Of a stretch of 8,285 bases of DNA, positions 1-6,722 are shown piece by piece (position 1 is the stretch's first letter; each line of letters opens with the position of its first letter). The stretch covers positions 1 to 8,285 of the forward strand of contig CATPBC010000347.1 of the NCBI GenBank assembly GCA_955652195.1. Reading direction: 5' to 3'. Under the pieces are notes generated by a model, which had not been told where the DNA came from, did no database searches, and was given only the letters and a program-made list of their open reading frames with translations. The position numbers were made by a program, and so were the translations under genes. Source of the stretch: an uncultured Xanthobacteraceae bacterium (lineage in GTDB: Bacteria > Pseudomonadota > Alphaproteobacteria > Rhizobiales > Xanthobacteraceae).

Positions 1-1686
1 CAACCGGATGAGATTTTGTGCGGCGACCGCGTTGTGATTAGGCGTCGCCTCATCGGTCGTGGCAGCCGGACGGATGACCAGCCCTTCCGCGTCCGCGGCG
101 GTGAGATAATACGTACCGCTTTCCCGATTGGCGTAATCGCGGTCCAATGCGTGCTGCCATTCGAGCGCACGGTCGAGATAGTTGCGCGTACCGGTCGCTT
201 CATGCAGCGCCAGCGCGGCGCGAATCATGGCGGCAAAATCCGAAGCGAGCCCGGGAAATTTGAGCTTGCTTTGACGCCAGGAATGACCGAGCCGGTCGCC
301 GCGACTCATGGCGCTGGCAACGAAGTCAAAGGCGCGGCGCGCCATGCCGAGCCATGCCGGTTCGTCCAGGATCGTGGCGGCATTGGCGAGGGCCGCGATC
401 ATCAGCCCGTTCCAATCCGCAAGCGCCTTGTCATCAAGGCCCGGGCGCACCCGCGTGGCGCGCACGGATAACAGCTTATAGCGCAAACCGGTAAGGCGCG
501 CCTCATCGACGTCGGTGCGCGGTGGCGGTTTCAGCCGGTTGAGAATGTTATGACCTTCGAAATTGCCGGCCGGCGTGACGTCATAGTGACGGGCGAAAAA
601 TTCGCCGTCCTCAATCCCGAGCTGCCGGATCACTTCTTCGTAGGACCAGACGTAGAATTTTCCTTCTTCGCCTTCCGAGTCGGCATCAAGTGACGCCGAG
701 AACGCGCCCTCCTCCGTCGTCATTTCCCGCGTGAGCCAGGCTACGGTCTCATAAGCGCGCCGCCGATACAGGTCCTTGCCGGTGCGCTGATAAGCGATCG
801 CCAACAGTTCGAGAAGCTGTGCGTTGTCGTAGAGCATTTTTTCGAAATGCGGCACGAGCCAATGTTCGTCCACCGCATAGCGTGCAAAACCGCCGCCGAG
901 ATGATCGTAGATGCCGCCTTCACAGATGTGATCGAGCGTGATTTCGACTGCGGCGAAATAGCGGTTCTCACCGGTGCGCAGGCCGGCACGCCAAAGGAAT
1001 TCGAACAGCGCCGCTTGGGGAAATTTCGGCGCGCCGCGTGTGCCGCCGTTGACTGGATCGATCAGCCCGCCGAGCTGCCGTGCGGCATTGTCGAGCTCGG
1101 CGGTTCCGATCGTTGCCGTGCCGGCCGGTCGCGCCGCGGTGGCAAGCCGTTCCATCAGCGCGGCGCGGTTACGTTCTATCTTGGCAGGCTCGTCGCGAAA
1201 CAGCCGGGCGATCTCGCGCAGCACGTCGACAAAGGCTGGTTTGCCGTAACGCGTCGTTTTGGGGAAATAGGTCCCGCCCCAAATCGGCTCGCCGTCGGGC
1301 GTAAGGAACATCGTCAGCGGCCAGCCGCCATGCTCGCCGAGGTGATGCAGCGCCGCCATATAGATCTGATCGATGTCGGGCCGCTCCTCGCGATCCACTT
1401 TGATATTGACGAACAGTTCGTTCATCACGCGGGCGGTCGCTTCGTCCTCGAAACTCTCGTGCGCCATGACATGGCACCAGTGGCAGGCGGCATAGCCGAC
1501 AGACAAAAGTATGGGCTTGTTGCTGCGCTTCGCTTCGGCCAGAACTTCGGGTCCCCAGGCCCGCCAATCGACTGGATTGTCCTTGTGCTGGAGCAGATAA
1601 GGGCTCGTCTCTTCGGCGAGACGGTTGCCGCGCCCTGCGGCGGGGTGCGGCTGCGTTGATGGCTGCGTTGACGGTTGCGTTGACAT
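1..1686 (-). CDS. DUF255 thioredoxin-domain protein (YyaL/SPATA20 family), 3' end outside window
   Basis: Reading the minus strand from the ATG at 1686-1684 gives 562 codons without a stop, running off the window at base 1; family members are usually about 670-700 residues, so roughly the last 100 are missing. The N-terminal thioredoxin-like domain (about residues 21-180) has [14 protein letters not shown] at 21-34, a CHWC redox-type motif at 68-71 followed by HVM, and [11 protein letters not shown] at 120-130. After it comes the (alpha/alpha)-barrel-like part typical of the family, with [10 protein letters not shown] at 261-270, [13 protein letters not shown] at 279-291, [13 protein letters not shown] at 332-344 and WNGLMI at 425-430. 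No signal peptide is seen, so it is probably cytoplasmic. The biochemical role of the family is poorly established. Residues 2-13 are STQP repeated three times, ahead of the conserved start of the family. An in-frame ATG at 1713-1711 would add nine residues; neither start has a convincing ribosome binding site. It is divergent from mnmE. Confidence 0.93.
   Translation of the reverse strand, partial: MSTQPSTQPSTQPHPAAGRGNRLAEETSPYLLQHKDNPVDWRAWGPEVLAEAKRSNKPILLSVGYAACHWCHVMAHESFEDEATARVMNELFVNIKVDREERPDIDQIYMAALHHLGEHGGWPLTMFLTPDGEPIWGGTYFPKTTRYGKPAFVDVLREIARLFRDEPAKIERNRAALMERLATAARPAGTATIGTAELDNAARQLGGLIDPVNGGTRGAPKFPQAALFEFLWRAGLRTGENRYFAAVEITLDHICEGGIYDHLGGGFARYAVDEHWLVPHFEKMLYDNAQLLELLAIAYQRTGKDLYRRRAYETVAWLTREMTTEEGAFSASLDADSEGEEGKFYVWSYEEVIRQLGIEDGEFFARHYDVTPAGNFEGHNILNRLKPPPRTDVDEARLTGLRYKLLSVRATRVRPGLDDKALADWNGLMIAALANAATILDEPAWLGMARRAFDFVASAMSRGDRLGHSWRQSKLKFPGLASDFAAMIRAALALHEATGTRNYLDRALEWQHALDRDYANRESGTYYLTAADAEGLVIRPAATTDEATPNHNAVAAQNLIRL
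1648..1683 (-). repeat. 12-bp tandem repeat, three units, encoding STQP x3
   Basis: On the plus strand three near-identical 12-base units lie head to tail (GGCTGCGTTGAT, GGCTGCGTTGAC, GGTTGCGTTGAC at 1649-1684). Read in frame on the minus strand they encode Ser-Thr-Gln-Pro three times, directly after the start codon of the DUF255 protein. The units differ only at one internal position and at the last base, which fits recent slippage duplication. On the plus strand each unit carries a TTGAC/T hexamer start, the last forming a perfect TTGACA at 1680-1685. Confidence 0.9.
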
Positions 1687-1745
1687 GGACGCACCGTAGC
1701 AAGTAGCCCCCATCACGCGAAGCTAATAAAGGCAAACCCTGCAGC
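1687..1745. promoter_or_regulatory. Divergent intergenic region between DUF255 gene and mnmE
   Basis: This 59-base gap must carry at least part of the promoters of both divergent genes. On the plus strand a perfect -35-like TTGACA lies at 1680-1685, overlapping the start codon of the minus-strand gene, but no good -10 hexamer sits 16-18 bases beyond it (AAGTAG or TAGCCC are the nearest). An AAAGG at 1728-1732, about 13 bases before the mnmE ATG, may be its ribosome binding site, with rather long spacing. No terminator or operator palindrome is seen. The promoter assignment is inference. Confidence 0.35.
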
Positions 1746-3134
1746 ATGGCCGATCGTTCCACCATTTTCGCGCTGTCCTCTGGCCGTGGGCCGGCGGCAA
1801 TTGCCGTCGTGCGCGTTTCGGGTTCGCAGGCACGCATTGCGCTTGAGCGACTGATCGGTCGCGTGCCGCAGCCGCGCAAAGCGGCGCTCGCGCGCGTGCA
1901 CGATCCGGCGAGCGGCGAGGCGATCGATGAGGCGCTCGCGCTGTGGTTCCCCGCGCCGCACAGCGAGACCGGTGAGGACGTCGCGGAGTTGCAGCTTCAT
2001 GGCGGTCAGGCGGTGATCGCCGGCGTGCTAAAAGCGTTTGCCGCGATCGAAGGCTGCCGGCTGGCAGAGCCCGGCGAGTTCACACGGCGCGCCTTCGAGA
2101 ATGGCAAGCTCGATCTCACCGCGGTGGAGGGACTTGGCGATCTCATTTTCGCCGAGACGCCGGCCCAGCGGCGGCAGGCATTTCGCCAATTGAAGGGACT
2201 GATCGGCGACCGCGCCGAAGCGTGGCGGCGACGGCTGATCGAGGCGCTGGCGCTCGTCGAAGCGCGCATCGATTTCTCTGACGAGGCGGACGTACCGGAA
2301 GATTTGATCGCGCCTGCTGCCGAAATTGCTCGAGGCCTGCGCGATGAAATCTCCGTCGCGCTGGCCGACGGGCATCGCGGCGAGCGCCTGCGCGATGGCC
2401 TCCTCGTGGCAATCGCAGGTCCACCCAATGCGGGCAAATCGACCTTGTTCAACCGGCTGGCGCGGCGCCAGGCGGCGATCGTTTCGCCCTATGCGGGCAC
2501 CACGCGCGACGTCATCGAAGTGCATTTGGACATCGGCGGGTTTCCAATGACGGTCCTCGACACGGCGGGCATTCGCGACAGCGCCGATCCGGTCGAGCAG
2601 GAAGGCGTGCGTCGGGCTCGCGCCCGGGCGGCCGAAGCGGATCTCGTATTGTGGGTCACTGACGTATCGGCCGAAGGCCGAACGTGTCGGCCAATGCCGA
2701 AGTTCAGTGACGACGCGCCGCACTGGGTGATCGAAAATAAGATCGACCTGGTGAAGCAAAGCACACCAGCTCTCGCCAGCGGGGGCGCAAGGCACGCTCC
2801 TAGAAAGGATGAACATGGTTTCATTTTTTCGCTTTCGGCAACTGAGGGCGCGGGCGTCGACGCACTATTCGCGGCTCTGGCTCAGTTCGCCAATGACTAC
2901 TTTGCCGGGGGCGAGACGGCGGTGGTGACGCGAGCACGGCATCGCCGCGCGCTTGAGGAAACTGTCGCGGCGCTCGACCGCGCCGTCGCCGAAACAGCAA
3001 TCTCCGCCCCGCGTGAGGAGTTGATTGCTGAGGAGTTGCGTCAGGCGACCTCGACCCTTGGCCGACTTACTGGCCGCGTCGATGTCGAGGACGTTTTGGA
3101 CAAAATCTTCCGCGACTTTTGCATTGGTAAATGA
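1746..3134 (+). CDS. mnmE: tRNA uridine-5-carboxymethylaminomethyl(34) synthesis GTPase MnmE
   Basis: MnmE (TrmE) is the K+-dependent GTPase that works with MnmG to modify wobble U34 in certain tRNAs, using a folate one-carbon donor, in the cytoplasm. The 462-residue protein has the full architecture: an N-terminal tetrahydrofolate-binding domain (about 1-120, starting DRSTIFALSSGRGPAAIAVVR), a helical domain split around the G domain, and the G domain with P-loop GPPNAGKS at 225-232, switch GTTRDV at 251-256, DTAG at 272-275, NKID at 331-334 and SA at 364-365. It ends with the hallmark CIGK (459-462), including the conserved cysteine. The stretch between NKID and the G5 motif (about 335-361) seems longer than in relatives I recall. 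It is the first gene of the plus-strand cluster, 96 bases before its partner mnmG. The ATG at 1746 fits the conserved N-terminus. Confidence 0.97.
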   Translation: MADRSTIFALSSGRGPAAIAVVRVSGSQARIALERLIGRVPQPRKAALARVHDPASGEAIDEALALWFPAPHSETGEDVAELQLHGGQAVIAGVLKAFAAIEGCRLAEPGEFTRRAFENGKLDLTAVEGLGDLIFAETPAQRRQAFRQLKGLIGDRAEAWRRRLIEALALVEARIDFSDEADVPEDLIAPAAEIARGLRDEISVALADGHRGERLRDGLLVAIAGPPNAGKSTLFNRLARRQAAIVSPYAGTTRDVIEVHLDIGGFPMTVLDTAGIRDSADPVEQEGVRRARARAAEADLVLWVTDVSAEGRTCRPMPKFSDDAPHWVIENKIDLVKQSTPALASGGARHAPRKDEHGFIFSLSATEGAGVDALFAALAQFANDYFAGGETAVVTRARHRRALEETVAALDRAVAETAISAPREELIAEELRQATSTLGRLTGRVDVEDVLDKIFRDFCIGK

Positions 3135-3135
3135 T

Positions 3136-3145
3136 TGGTTAACGG
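3136..3145. promoter_or_regulatory. TTAACC-containing motif (possible CtrA half-site) after mnmE
   Basis: The decamer TGGTTAACGG lies directly behind the mnmE stop codon and about 12 bases before the parS. Its complement CCGTTAACCA contains TTAACC, the core of CtrA-type half-sites in alphaproteobacteria. The same ten bases recur at 8239-8248. A second TTAA at the standard 7-base distance is absent, so this is a weak call resting on a short motif. Confidence 0.2.
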
Positions 3146-3157
3146 TCGATCGCCGCC

Positions 3158-3173
3158 TGTTTCACGTGAAACG
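3158..3173. promoter_or_regulatory. parS: parS centromere site, 15/16 match, in the mnmE-mnmG gap
   Basis: TGTTTCACGTGAAACG matches the canonical parS palindrome TGTTTCACGTGAAACA at 15 of 16 positions; only the last base breaks the symmetry. parS is where ParB loads in a sequence-specific, CTP-dependent way before spreading along the DNA and recruiting ParA and SMC. The parA and parB genes lie 2.7 kb downstream and a perfect copy lies at 5190-5205. It is non-coding and sits 8 bases upstream of the -35 element proposed for mnmG. Confidence 0.92.
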
Positions 3174-3180
3174 CACGATT

Positions 3181-3209
3181 TTGACCGCCGATTTTGCTTT
3201 CACTAAAAC
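3181..3209 (+). promoter_or_regulatory. Putative sigma70-type promoter of mnmG
   Basis: TTGACC at 3181-3186 (5/6 to TTGACA) and TAAAAC at 3204-3209 (4/6 to TATAAT) are separated by exactly 17 bases in an AT-richer stretch. Transcription would start near 3216, leaving a short leader with the Shine-Dalgarno GGAG at 3222-3225, five bases before the mnmG ATG. It lies between the parS and mnmG, so mnmG and the genes after it could be transcribed independently of mnmE and could be affected by bound ParB; that link is inference. Confidence 0.55.
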
Positions 3210-3230
3210 GGCTGCGGATCTGGAGATTTC

Positions 3231-5150
3231 ATGGACGATCGTTTCGACGTGATTGTAGTCGGCGGCGGACACGCCGGTTGCGAGGCGGCCGCTGCGGCTG
3301 CGCGCATGGGGGCGCTGACCGCGCTTGTAACCCAGCGCTTCGCAACGGTCGGGGCGATGTCGTGCAATCCGTCGATTGGTGGGCTCGGCAAAGGCCATCT
3401 GGTCCGCGAGATCGATGCGCTCGACGGATTGATGGGCCGCGTAGCCGATGCCGCTGGAATCCAGTTTCGCATGCTCAATCGGCGCAAGGGGCCGGCGGTC
3501 CGCGGTCCACGCGCTCAGGCCGACCGCAAGCTTTATGCGGCGGCCATGCAGGACGCGATTCGCACCACAGCCAATCTGACGGTGATCGAAGGCGAGGTTG
3601 ACGACTTGCTTGGCAGCGAACGCGCAACGGGCGTTCGGCTATGCGACGGCCGGGAGGTAGAAGCCGGCGCCGTGGTTATTACCACCGGCACGTTTTTGCG
3701 CGGTCTCATTCATATCGGCGAGCGGCAAATTCCGGCTGGCCGGATGGGCGAGGCGCCTGCGCTTGGACTTTCAGCGACGCTCGAGCGTGCCGGTTTCCAG
3801 CTCGGACGCTTGAAGACCGGCACGCCAGCGCGGCTCGACGGCACGACGATCGATTGGGGCAGCGTGGAAATGCAGCCCGGCGACGATCCGCCAGAGCCGT
3901 TCTCGACGCTCACCGAACGGATCACCAATCGCCAGGTCGAATGCGGCATCACCCGCACGACTGTCGCGACCCACGCCGTCATTCGCGCCAACGTGCACCG
4001 CTCGCCGATGTATTCCGGTCAGATTCAGAGTCGTGGTCCGCGCTATTGCCCCTCAATCGAAGACAAGATCGTGCGCTTCGGCGAGCGCGACGGTCATCAG
4101 ATTTTTCTCGAGCCGGAGGGGCTCGACGACAGCACTGTTTACCCCAATGGAATCTCGACCTCGTTGCCCGAGGACGTGCAATCGGCCCTGATCGCCACCA
4201 TTCCTGGTCTCGAGCGCGCCCGCGTCATTCGGCCTGGCTACGCCATCGAATATGATCATGTGGACCCGCGTGAGCTTCATCCGTCGTTGGAGACCAAGCG
4301 CCTGCGCGGGCTGTTTCTCGCCGGACAGATCAATGGCACCACCGGCTATGAGGAGGCCGCCGCGCAAGGGCTTGTCGCCGGCCTCAACGCCGCGGCTTGT
4401 GCCGCCGGCGCGCCGCCAATCCTGTTCGATCGGGCGGAAGGCTATCTCGGGGTCATGATCGATGATTTGGTAACGCGCGGCGTCAGCGAGCCGTATCGGA
4501 TGTTCACATCGCGTGCCGAATACCGGCTGACTTTGCGCGCCGACAATGCGGATCAGCGCCTGACGGGCAGGGGTATTGCGCTCGGCTGCGTCGGCCGGCC
4601 ACGCGCCGATCATTACCGTGCCAAGGCGACAGCTCTGGACGCGGCGCGGAACATGGCGCGCGCGCTGACCCTGACGCCAAACGAAGCGGCGCGGAGTGGC
4701 CTTGCTCTGCGCAAAGACGGACAGCGCCGCTCCGCCTTTGAGTTGTTGTCCTATCCGGAAATCGGAATCGGCGACCTGGCGCGGATCTGGCCGGCATTTG
4801 GCGGGCTTGATGCCAAAGTCGCCACGCAGCTCGAGATCGACGCCAAATATCACGTCTATCTCAGCCGACAGGCAGCGGACGTTGAGTCCTATCGCCGCGA
4901 TGAAAGTCTCGTTCTCAACGAGGATCTCGATTATGCCGCGCTGCCCGGCCTATCCAACGAGGTGCGGCAGAAGCTGCAGCTTCATCGCCCGCGCACGATC
5001 GGGCAGGCCGGCCGCATCGACGGCGTTACGCCGGCGGCGCTGACATTGCTGGTTGCCCATATGCGCCGCCCGCGCGGCAAGCCCGCAAGCAAGCCGGCAA
5101 GCAAGCCGGCAAGCAACCCAGCAAGTAAACCAGCAAGTGGCGCCGCCTGA
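3231..5150 (+). CDS. mnmG: tRNA uridine-5-carboxymethylaminomethyl(34) synthesis enzyme MnmG (GidA)
   Basis: MnmG is the FAD- and NADH-dependent partner of MnmE in wobble U34 modification of tRNA. The N-terminus [16 protein letters not shown] has the dinucleotide-binding GxGxxG (G11, G13, G16). The conserved cysteines are both present: C45 in SCNPSIGG and C273 in GPRYCPS, which is also the first family signature. The second signature [14 protein letters not shown] is at 364-377. The C-terminal helical domain that contacts MnmE and tRNA contains SYPEIGI (507-513) and runs to about residue 612. At 639 residues it is slightly long because of a C-terminal tail, KPAS repeated in five units (617-636), followed by GAA. 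The ATG at 3231 has GGAG five bases upstream and starts at the conserved FAD motif. Its end overlaps the likely rsmG start by 14 bases, indicating co-translation. Confidence 0.98.
   Translation: MDDRFDVIVVGGGHAGCEAAAAAARMGALTALVTQRFATVGAMSCNPSIGGLGKGHLVREIDALDGLMGRVADAAGIQFRMLNRRKGPAVRGPRAQADRKLYAAAMQDAIRTTANLTVIEGEVDDLLGSERATGVRLCDGREVEAGAVVITTGTFLRGLIHIGERQIPAGRMGEAPALGLSATLERAGFQLGRLKTGTPARLDGTTIDWGSVEMQPGDDPPEPFSTLTERITNRQVECGITRTTVATHAVIRANVHRSPMYSGQIQSRGPRYCPSIEDKIVRFGERDGHQIFLEPEGLDDSTVYPNGISTSLPEDVQSALIATIPGLERARVIRPGYAIEYDHVDPRELHPSLETKRLRGLFLAGQINGTTGYEEAAAQGLVAGLNAAACAAGAPPILFDRAEGYLGVMIDDLVTRGVSEPYRMFTSRAEYRLTLRADNADQRLTGRGIALGCVGRPRADHYRAKATALDAARNMARALTLTPNEAARSGLALRKDGQRRSAFELLSYPEIGIGDLARIWPAFGGLDAKVATQLEIDAKYHVYLSRQAADVESYRRDESLVLNEDLDYAALPGLSNEVRQKLQLHRPRTIGQAGRIDGVTPAALTLLVAHMRRPRGKPASKPASKPASNPASKPASGAA
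5079..5138 (+). repeat. 12-bp tandem repeat, five units, encoding the KPAS tail of MnmG
   Basis: Five 12-base units (consensus AAGCCGGCAAGC) run head to tail. In the mnmG frame they encode [20 protein letters not shown] (residues 617-636). The first three units are nearly identical and the last two have drifted at silent or near-silent positions, which looks like slippage expansion from the 5' side. The array is also open in the rsmG frame, where it reads [16 protein letters not shown], and it ends over the GTG proposed to start rsmG. Confidence 0.93.
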
Positions 5151-5790
5151 CCTCGCGGCTGATCGCGCCCGTGCTCTGGCGCTCGTTCCTGTTTCACGTG
5201 AAACAGCCGCTCGTCTCGATCGCTTCGCCGCGCTGCTGCTCGATTGGCAAAGCCGCCTCAATTTGATCGCGGCCTCGACCGTGCCGGTCCTTTGGACGCG
5301 CCACATCGCCGACTCGCTTCAGCTCCTTGGCTTGGCGCCGCAAGCGCGCAAATGGGTCGATCTTGGTTCTGGCGCCGGTTTTCCCGGATTGCCGATCGCC
5401 TGTGCGCTCGCCGACCAAGATGCAGGGGAGGTCCACCTGATCGAAAGCAACAACAAAAAGGCTGCGTTTCTGCGCGAGGCAATCCGCGTTACCGGCGCGC
5501 CCGCAATTGTTCACGCCGAGCGGATTGCCGATTTCAGCAAACGCTTTCGCGGAGAGCTCGATGCCGTCACAGCGCGGGCCCTGGCGCCATTGCCCGAACT
5601 GCTTTCGATCGCATATCCGTTGTTGAAAAGGGGACCCTTAGGAGTATTTCCGAAGGGACAAGATATGGATGCTGAATTGACCGAAGCCGCTAAATGTTGG
5701 AGCATTGAGGCCTCTTTAGTTCCGAGTCGGACTGATCCAAAGTCGCGCGTGGTCGTGATTCGCCGAGCCGAACCAAAGCCTCGAGCTTAA
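5137..5790 (+). CDS. rsmG: 16S rRNA (guanine(527)-N(7))-methyltransferase RsmG (GidB)
   Basis: RsmG methylates N7 of G527 (E. coli numbering) in 16S rRNA using S-adenosylmethionine. From the GTG at 5137 the protein has 217 residues, normal for the family. Visible motifs are [14 protein letters not shown] in the N-terminal helical part, WTRHIADS at 53-60, the SAM-binding [10 protein letters not shown] at 75-84, [12 protein letters not shown] at 101-112 and VTARALAPL at 144-152; [12 protein letters not shown] and SRTDPKSR near the end are also typical. The frame stays open back to an ATG at 5053, but that would overlap mnmG by 98 bases and add 28 residues made mostly of the out-of-frame mnmG repeat, so the GTG is preferred although no good ribosome binding site precedes it; translational coupling to mnmG is likely. 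Codons 18-23 contain a perfect parS, giving the peptide VSRET at 19-23. A gap of 50 bases separates it from parA. Confidence 0.93.
   Translation: MAPPDLAADRARALALVPVSRETAARLDRFAALLLDWQSRLNLIAASTVPVLWTRHIADSLQLLGLAPQARKWVDLGSGAGFPGLPIACALADQDAGEVHLIESNNKKAAFLREAIRVTGAPAIVHAERIADFSKRFRGELDAVTARALAPLPELLSIAYPLLKRGPLGVFPKGQDMDAELTEAAKCWSIEASLVPSRTDPKSRVVVIRRAEPKPRA
5190..5205. promoter_or_regulatory. parS: parS centromere site, perfect palindrome, inside rsmG
   Basis: TGTTTCACGTGAAACA is a perfect 16-base palindrome identical to the canonical parS. It lies in the 5' part of rsmG and is translated as VSRET just before the conserved RLDRF helix, so it constrains protein and centromere function at once. 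It is about 2.0 kb from the other parS and about 0.65 kb upstream of parA. ParB encoded at 6723-7631 is the expected ligand. Confidence 0.97.
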
Positions 5791-5805
5791 CAACCACCGA
5801 TTGCA

Positions 5806-5811
5806 TATAAC
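5806..5811 (+). promoter_or_regulatory. Possible -10 element upstream of parA
   Basis: The 50-base rsmG-parA gap contains TATAAC at 5806-5811, a 5/6 match to TATAAT, 29 bases before the parA ATG. No good -35 hexamer is present 16-18 bases upstream; a TG two bases ahead gives only partial extended -10 character. The parA gene may therefore have its own weak promoter or simply be read through from mnmG-rsmG. No terminator hairpin is seen in the gap. Confidence 0.25.
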
Positions 5812-5840
5812 CCACGTCAGGTTGTGAAGAACAACGCTTT

Positions 5841-6713
5841 ATGACCGAAGCTGCCATTACGTCCTCGCCCCTCGGCGACTTCGCCGCGTCCGATCCGACG
5901 CGGCTCGCCGTGACAATCAAGCCGCCGCGCGTGCTCGCCGTTGCCAATCAGAAAGGCGGTGTCGGCAAGACCACGACCGCAATCAATCTCGGCACCGCGC
6001 TCGCCGCCATCGGCGAAGACGTCCTGATCGTGGATCTCGATCCGCAGGGCAATGCTTCGACCGGCCTCGGTCTTGATCGCCGCAACCGGCGTTATTCGAC
6101 CTACGACGTGCTGACCGCACAAGCGCCGCTACGCGACGCCATCGTGTCGACCGCGGTGCCGCGGCTTCATGTTGCGCCGTCTACTCTCGATCTTTCCGGC
6201 CTCGAGCTCGAGATCGGTCAATCGCGCGATCGCGCATTTCGGTTGCGCAATGCGCTAGCCAGTTTGAATGCGCAGGGCGGCACGCGATTCACTTACGTAC
6301 TGGTGGACTGTCCGCCATCGCTCAATCTGCTGACAGTCAATGCCATGGCGGCGGCGAACGCGATTGTCGTGCCGCTGCAGTGTGAATTCTTTGCGCTCGA
6401 AGGCCTGTCGCAATTGCTCAAAACGGTGGAATCGGTGCGCGCGCAGCTCAATCCGGAGCTGACGATCCACGGCATCGTGCTGACCATGTTCGACGCGCGC
6501 AATAATTTGTCGTCGCAGGTCGTTGCTGACGTGCGCGAATTCATGGGAGCGAAGGTCTACGACACCATCGTTCCGCGCAACGTGCGTGTGTCCGAAGCGC
6601 CGTCCTATGGCAAACCCGTGTTGGTCTACGATCTCAAATGCAGCGGCAGCGAAGCCTATCTGCGGCTCGCCACCGAAGTCATCCAGCGGGAAAAGAAATT
6701 ATGCGCGCAGTGA
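5841..6713 (+). CDS. parA: Chromosome-partitioning ATPase ParA
   Basis: ParA is the deviant Walker-type ATPase that binds nucleoid DNA as an ATP dimer and is released when ParB stimulates hydrolysis, drawing parS-ParB complexes apart. The 290-residue protein carries the deviant Walker A box KGGVGKTT at 38-45 with signature lysine K38 and catalytic K43, Walker A' DLDPQGN at 65-71 and Walker B VLVDCPPSL at 153-161. PLQCEFFALEGL (178-189) and VPRNVRVSEAPSYGKP (244-259) are typical of chromosomal ParA/Soj. About 28 residues precede the core (MTEAAITSSP onward), with no DNA-binding helix-turn-helix of the kind found in plasmid P1-type ParA, so it groups with the chromosomal type. The ATG at 5841 has only a weak GAAGA 10 bases upstream. 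parB follows after nine bases, so the two are surely co-transcribed. Confidence 0.97.
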   Translation: MTEAAITSSPLGDFAASDPTRLAVTIKPPRVLAVANQKGGVGKTTTAINLGTALAAIGEDVLIVDLDPQGNASTGLGLDRRNRRYSTYDVLTAQAPLRDAIVSTAVPRLHVAPSTLDLSGLELEIGQSRDRAFRLRNALASLNAQGGTRFTYVLVDCPPSLNLLTVNAMAAANAIVVPLQCEFFALEGLSQLLKTVESVRAQLNPELTIHGIVLTMFDARNNLSSQVVADVREFMGAKVYDTIVPRNVRVSEAPSYGKPVLVYDLKCSGSEAYLRLATEVIQREKKLCAQ

Positions 6714-6722
6714 GACGTTGCC

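Noticed and set aside
847..1659. Long plus-strand open frame (270 codons) opposite the DUF255 gene
   Set aside because: It is antisense to a gene whose minus-strand translation matches the DUF255 family motif by motif; its own product is Arg/Gly-rich with no recognisable domain, as expected of a GC-rich shadow frame.
2028..2816. Minus-strand open frame of 262 codons inside mnmE
   Set aside because: It is entirely antisense to mnmE, which is intact with all GTPase motifs; no ribosome binding site or domain supports it.
4053..4853. Minus-strand open frame of 266 codons inside mnmG
   Set aside because: It is antisense to conserved mnmG, has no recognisable motif, and arises from the low stop-codon frequency of GC-rich DNA.
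5053..5136. N-terminal extension of RsmG from the ATG at 5053
   Set aside because: It would overlap mnmG by 98 bases, its sequence is the out-of-frame reading of the mnmG tail repeat, and the family does not have it; the GTG at 5137 is more plausible, though not proven.
5079..5138. CRISPR-like or mobile-element repeat
   Set aside because: The units are contiguous 12-mers without spacers and lie in frame in mnmG; this is a coding tandem repeat.
4982..5197. Minus-strand frame with a repeated Leu-Leu-Ala-Gly segment resembling a membrane helix
   Set aside because: The hydrophobic repeat is only the complement of the 12-bp KPAS array in mnmG; nothing else supports a gene there.
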